6,128 bases of DNA from DASYAN01 sp036501345 (lineage in GTDB: Bacteria; Chloroflexota; Ktedonobacteria; Ktedonobacterales; Ktedonobacteraceae). The stretch lies in contig DASYAN010000383.1 of the NCBI GenBank assembly GCA_036501345.1, positions 1 to 6,128 on the forward strand. Direction: 5' to 3'. The translations under genes were made by a program, and so were the position numbers. The notes beneath the pieces were generated by a model. It did not search any database, had not been told where the DNA came from, and saw only the letters and a list, made by a program, of their open reading frames with translations. Of this stretch, positions 3,704-6,128 are shown piece by piece (within the stretch, counting starts at the first letter, position 1; the number at the start of each line of letters is the position of its first letter).

Positions 3704-5278
3704 ATGCAAAATGAAAAACAACCTAAAAAACAACCTAATGGCAAAAAAGATCTCTTTGAAGAGCATGTAGAAAAGCGACACATTGAAGAGCAGGCTGATA
3801 AACAGCATTATGCCAAAAAAAAGATACCTGACGAATATATTGAAGACCAGCAAGAAGAAGAAGAGAATTCATGGCATGTGAAAGGAAATGTAGTGGAGGG
3901 ATATATAGATGAGGATCAAGAAGAAGAGGAAGAGGATAATCCGTGGAGGGTGAGAGGAAATGTAGTGGAGGGATATGTAAATGAGGATCAAGAAGAGGAA
4001 GAGGATAATCCATGGCGTGTGAAGAGAAACATAGTAGAGGGATATATAGAAAAGCAAAAAGGAGAAGAATATGATGAATATCAGCAAGACGGAGATGATA
4101 CAGATAAGCAAATATATGCTAAAAATAGAGTAAATAAAGCATATATCGAAGGTGAGCAGGATGACGGAGAGCCTGAAATGTTGCCGGATGCCGCAGATGA
4201 ACAATCTCAGCTGGCTTCCCACTTTAACTACACGCGCCAACTGCGGCACCAGCAGGAAGAGGAGATTGTTCTACCTGCAGATGAACGATCTCAACGGTCT
4301 TCTCATGGGAGCTTCGTGGGTCAGCTTTGGAACCGATATAAAGAGTCTGTTATATCGAAAAATCAACAATCTCAACAATCTCAACAATCTCAACAAACTT
4401 CCTCTTCCCAACCTAGCTTCATAGAGCGATTTTGGAACCAATATAAAGGGTCCGTCGGACCAGAGGATGGACAATCTCAACAAACTTCTCCAGTGGGTTT
4501 CACAGAGCGATTTTGGAACCAGTATAAAGAGTTCGTCGCAGCAGCATGTTTCCTCTCAATCCTGCCCTTTTCAGGGAAGATCCAAAGCCTTTTTGCTAGC
4601 GAGGAAGAAAAACCACAACTGGTGATTGGCCTCGCCTACTTTCCCCTTGTTGGTCTGGTGATGGCTCTCATTGGCTGCCTATTATTGATCATCGGACCCG
4701 CTGTGCGCCTGCCATCGCTTGTCATTGCTGCTCTAGTCACCGTCGCATTGGTATGGCTGACAGGAGGCTTGCACCTTGATGGTTTGATGGATACCTGTGA
4801 TGGCCTCTTCCATGGTGGCACGCGTGAACGCAAACTAGAGATCATGCATGATAGCCGCTCTGGTGCTTTCGGTGTACTTGGTGGTATTTGCATTCTGTTG
4901 CTCAAATTCGCCCTCTTCGCCAGCCTGGACCTCCATCATCTGGCCATGGCCTTATTAATAGTACTGCCCCTTGCCCGCTGGGCCATGGTCCTGGCAATGT
5001 CTATCTTCCCCAATGCGCTCCTGACCGGATTAGGTGCTGCTGCCCGCCAGACCGTTACTCCAGTGCGCATTCTTATAGCCGGAGGAACCTCACTGCTCAT
5101 TGCTCTGGTCGTAGGGCAGCTGATTGGTCTTGCTGTATGGATCGTTGGCTCATTAGTGGCTCTTATCATTGGCATATGGGTCACCTACATTCTGAACGGG
5201 CTCACTGGCGATATCTACGGAGCTATCGCTGAGATAACAGAGGTTGTCTGTCTTCTCGTGCTCGTGGGTATGCGTTGA
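3704..5278 (+). CDS. cobS: Adenosylcobinamide-GDP ribazoletransferase (cobalamin synthase) with a ~267-residue repeat-rich N-terminal extension
   Basis: 524 residues, about twice the usual CobS length (~250). Residues ~268-524 are a complete CobS: N-terminal ERFWNQYKEFVAAACFLSILPF region (268 on), GGLHLDGLMDTCDGL (354-368), R-x-x-EIMHDSRSGAFG (376-390) and GLTGDIYGA-x-x-E (499-510), with hydrophobic membrane segments at about 305-331, 335-352, 387-407, 411-432, 456-490 and 511-524. CobS is the integral membrane enzyme that joins alpha-ribazole (or its phosphate) to adenosylcobinamide-GDP. The Asp-rich HLDGLMDTCDG motif is thought to bind metal. Residues 1-267 are unlike the family: a Lys/Glu-rich start (1-50), acidic tandem repeats (57-127), further charged sequence (128-200), then three WNxYK units, with a QQS tract between the first two. 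The third WNxYK unit is the native CobS start. ATG 3704 has a good ribosome site, and there is no stop or frameshift. Cytoplasmic location of the extension is inferred. Confidence 0.9.
   Translation: MQNEKQPKKQPNGKKDLFEEHVEKRHIEEQADKQHYAKKKIPDEYIEDQQEEEENSWHVKGNVVEGYIDEDQEEEEEDNPWRVRGNVVEGYVNEDQEEEEDNPWRVKRNIVEGYIEKQKGEEYDEYQQDGDDTDKQIYAKNRVNKAYIEGEQDDGEPEMLPDAADEQSQLASHFNYTRQLRHQQEEEIVLPADERSQRSSHGSFVGQLWNRYKESVISKNQQSQQSQQSQQTSSSQPSFIERFWNQYKGSVGPEDGQSQQTSPVGFTERFWNQYKEFVAAACFLSILPFSGKIQSLFASEEEKPQLVIGLAYFPLVGLVMALIGCLLLIIGPAVRLPSLVIAALVTVALVWLTGGLHLDGLMDTCDGLFHGGTRERKLEIMHDSRSGAFGVLGGICILLLKFALFASLDLHHLAMALLIVLPLARWAMVLAMSIFPNALLTGLGAAARQTVTPVRILIAGGTSLLIALVVGQLIGLAVWIVGSLVALIIGIWVTYILNGLTGDIYGAIAEITEVVCLLVLVGMR
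3872..4082 (+). repeat. Three tandem acidic repeats inside cobS (about 69-72 bp each)
   Basis: Units start at Trp57, Trp81 and Trp104 (3872, 3944, 4013). The shared pattern is W-(H/R)-V-(K/R)-x-N-(V/I)-VEGY-(I/V), then an Asp/Glu run ending DNP. Unit lengths are 24, 23 and about 24 residues. The first two are nearly the same at DNA level (gtgagaggaaatgtagtgga-type); the third has drifted (KRNIVEGYIEKQKGEEYDEY). Weaker relatives flank them: KKKIPDEYIEDQQEEEEN (38-55) and KNRVNKAYIEGEQDDGEP (140-157). That makes about five units in all. Short gaa/gag runs inside change length by whole codons and keep the frame. Confidence 0.8.
4310..4537 (+). repeat. Three copies of the CobS N-terminal WNxYK segment
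   Basis: Units at 4310-4351 (SFVGQLWNRYKESV), 4415-4456 (SFIERFWNQYKGSV) and 4496-4537 (GFTERFWNQYKEFV). The second and third are almost identical in DNA (gagcgattttggaacca.tataaag) and lie 81 bases apart. Each is preceded by caatctcaacaaactt (4385 and 4472, 87 bases apart), which shows a tandem duplication of an ~81-87 bp block. The last copy is the native start of the CobS domain. Confidence 0.8.
4364..4396 (+). repeat. 9-bp microsatellite caacaatct (QQS tract)
   Basis: Three perfect copies at 4364-4372, 4373-4381 and 4382-4390, then a partial fourth (caacaa, 4391-4396). It encodes QQS-QQS-QQS-QQ. Copy-number change would alter the linker by three residues at a time without shifting the frame. 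Confidence 0.85.
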
Positions 5279-5316
5279 GCTATTCGTGACCTTCTTCCCA
5301 TTTTCTCACTCCTTAG

Positions 5317-5346
5317 TTGCCATTTTTCGGTATATATTCTTATAAT
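5317..5346 (+). promoter_or_regulatory. Strong sigma-70-like promoter for the kinase-like gene
   Basis: TTGCCA (5317-5322, 5 of 6 consensus) and TATAAT (5341-5346, perfect) are 18 bases apart. Transcription would begin near 5353, about 60 bases before ATG 5413. The TTG at 5317 could be misread as an alternative start, but it is the -35 box. No clear terminator for cobS is seen in 5279-5316, so read-through from the cobalamin operon is possible. Confidence 0.65.
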
Positions 5347-5412
5347 TTACATCGTAAGCTCTTCCTTAATATTGGTTATCCGCATTACAAAAGCGAGGAA
5401 ACCGAACCAGGG

Positions 5413-6045
5413 ATGCAAGAAAAATTCTATCAGTACCATCTCATCAGAGAATTGGCCAAAAAACATTCGCATTCAACCTATCTGTCTTCTCCAATCGAGG
5501 AGCCTGAGCGTCAAGTGGTTCTCATCGTGTTTCCTGGATTGCTTTTCCCTCTCTGGCGTGAGCATGAGAACGTGTTGCATAATACCCAATCTCTCAAAGA
5601 GCTCCAGCACCCGCGTCTGGCACCTATCCTGGATATGGGAGTGGAAGAAGGGCAGCCCTTTGTCGTGCGGGAGTATTTGCCCAATGGATCATTACGGAGC
5701 CGTCTGAAGAAGATCTCTCCTCAGCGTCTAGAACTCAATGAGGCCCTCACGATTGTCTCACAGATAGGAGAAGCTCTGGCCTATGCGCATAAACATCAGA
5801 TCCTTCATGGCAACATCAAACCGGAAAATGTTCTTTTCGATGCTCATGATCACACGATATTAGTTGACTTTTCTCTTATTAACGAGAAAGATACCTACAT
5901 CCGTGATCAGACTTCAGAAGAGTATGCCTTCTGCTATATGGCCCCAGAGCGATTTGCAGGTATTTGTGATGCCAGGAGTGATCAATATGGCTCTCTATCC
6001 TTCCGGGTGAAAGTGGTCTCCCATTCAGGTGCCAGCTCCAAGTAA
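5413..6045 (+). CDS. Ser/Thr pseudokinase, cut off by an ISL3 element (native part 5413-5988)
   Basis: The native part is 192 residues with a protein kinase fold. N-lobe: YHLIRELA (8-15), but the glycine loop is lost (KKHSHSTYLSS), and the beta-3 strand VVLIVFPG (35-42) has no ATP-anchoring Lys. Hinge: VVREYLPNGSL (84-94). Catalytic loop: HGNIKPENV (132-140), where Asn134 replaces the catalytic Asp of HRD/HGD; Lys136 and Asn139 remain. Metal motif: DFS (152-154), with Asp kept and Gly lost. APE (177-179) and SDQY (189-192) follow. It is predicted non-catalytic, perhaps a binding or scaffold protein. The frame runs past Tyr192 into the IS and adds GSLSFRVKVVSHSGASSK before a stop, with no kinase likeness, so subdomains X-XI and any C-terminal domains are missing. 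ATG 5413 is preferred over TTG 5317, which is the -35 box; gagg at 5394-5397 is a distant ribosome site. Confidence 0.75.
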   Translation: MQEKFYQYHLIRELAKKHSHSTYLSSPIEEPERQVVLIVFPGLLFPLWREHENVLHNTQSLKELQHPRLAPILDMGVEEGQPFVVREYLPNGSLRSRLKKISPQRLELNEALTIVSQIGEALAYAHKHQILHGNIKPENVLFDAHDHTILVDFSLINEKDTYIRDQTSEEYAFCYMAPERFAGICDARSDQYGSLSFRVKVVSHSGASSK

Positions 6046-6128
6046 AATGCGCATGCGAAGATTATAGCGATTGCGATATCCATAGGCTTGTCTCATCATA
6101 GCTTTGGTTCGATTATTCTTTCCTTCAA
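5988..6128 (-). mobile_element. 3' end of an ISL3-family insertion sequence (right copy, inverted)
   Basis: This is the exact reverse complement of 1-141. The IS tip is read as GGCTCTCTATCC from 5989, directly after the TAT codon of kinase Tyr192. Homology of the kinase frame stops at the same base as the repeat begins, which independently supports an insertion boundary. The rest of the element lies beyond the window. Confidence 0.85.
6025..6128 (-). CDS. ISL3-family transposase, C-terminal fragment (5' part outside the window)
   Basis: This is the mirror copy of the fragment at 1-104, with identical sequence. The stop codon is at 6027-6025 on the minus strand and the frame is open to the end of the window. 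It carries the same EG-x-NN and AYGYRN motifs. It is convergent with the kinase-like gene, whose chimeric stop (6043-6045) overlaps it. Confidence 0.8.
   Translation of the reverse strand, partial: EGKNNRTKAMMRQAYGYRNRYNLRMRILLGAGT

Noticed and set aside
3735..4013. Minus-strand frame with repeated PLHFLSPSTDYPLPLL-like units
   Set aside because: The repeats merely reflect the acidic repeats in the sense strand.
3869..4249. 126-residue minus-strand frame of Ile/Leu/Phe-rich 'membrane' sequence
   Set aside because: It is the mirror of the Glu/Lys-rich repeats of CobS; its hydrophobicity follows from complementing purine-rich codons.
3704..4500. Two separate genes (acidic repeat protein plus CobS) joined by error
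   Set aside because: The frame is uninterrupted, the repeat copies include the native CobS N-terminus, and no ribosome site is seen near residue 265.
5317..5412. N-terminal extension of the kinase from TTG 5317
   Set aside because: The TTG is part of a near-consensus -35 box followed by a perfect TATAAT; the added residues show no kinase likeness.
1..6128. Linear plasmid or phage genome with inverted terminal repeats
   Set aside because: The repeat cuts a transposase gene at the outer tip and interrupts a kinase gene at the inner edge. There are no replication, terminal-protein or phage genes, and the length fits an assembly break.

Overview
This 6.1 kb window looks like a contig from a soil-type bacterial genome or metagenome. 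Ktedonobacteria (Chloroflexota) are the best guess. The guess rests on the mix of a secreted glutamic peptidase joined to a COG4315-type domain, a Ser/Thr-kinase-like protein, IS density and base composition; no rRNA or marker gene is present to confirm it.

Both ends are the same perfect 141-bp sequence in opposite orientation. It carries the last 33 codons of an ISL3-family transposase (with the catalytic-Glu region VEG..N) and an inner tip reading GGCTCTCTATCC. The window is therefore bounded by two inward-pointing 3' ends of one multicopy insertion sequence. The exact 141-bp length suggests the sequence stops where an assembler with k=141 met the repeat.

Layout: (1) 1-141, IS end. (2) 142-461, non-coding, with a 21-22 bp iterated repeat array and a probable promoter. 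(3) 462-1625 (+), a secreted G1 (eqolisin) glutamic peptidase fused to a C-terminal Lipoprotein_15/COG4315-like domain. (4) 1638-2390 (-), a secreted CHRD-like protein convergent with the peptidase. (5) 2391-2958, a long intergenic stretch with a second, inverted 21-22 bp repeat array, nested palindromes and a terminator/IS605-like stem-loop. (6) 2959-3690 and 3704-5278 (+), a two-gene cobalamin operon: CobC-like alpha-ribazole-phosphate phosphatase and CobS. (7) 5317-5346, a near-consensus promoter. (8) 5413-5988 (+), a Ser/Thr pseudokinase cut off by the right-hand IS. (9) 5988-6128, the inverted IS end.

CobC and CobS perform the closing steps of nucleotide-loop assembly: CobS joins alpha-ribazole (phosphate) to adenosylcobinamide-GDP in the membrane and CobC removes the phosphate. 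The standout is CobS. Its ordinary catalytic domain (about residues 268-524) is preceded by some 267 residues of acidic tandem repeats, a Gln/Ser tract and two extra copies of the enzyme's own N-terminal WNQYK segment. The peptidase and the CHRD-like protein are both exported, but nothing in the sequence proves that they work together. The kinase lacks a recognisable ATP-anchoring Lys and has HGN in place of HRD, so it was probably non-catalytic even before the IS interrupted it.
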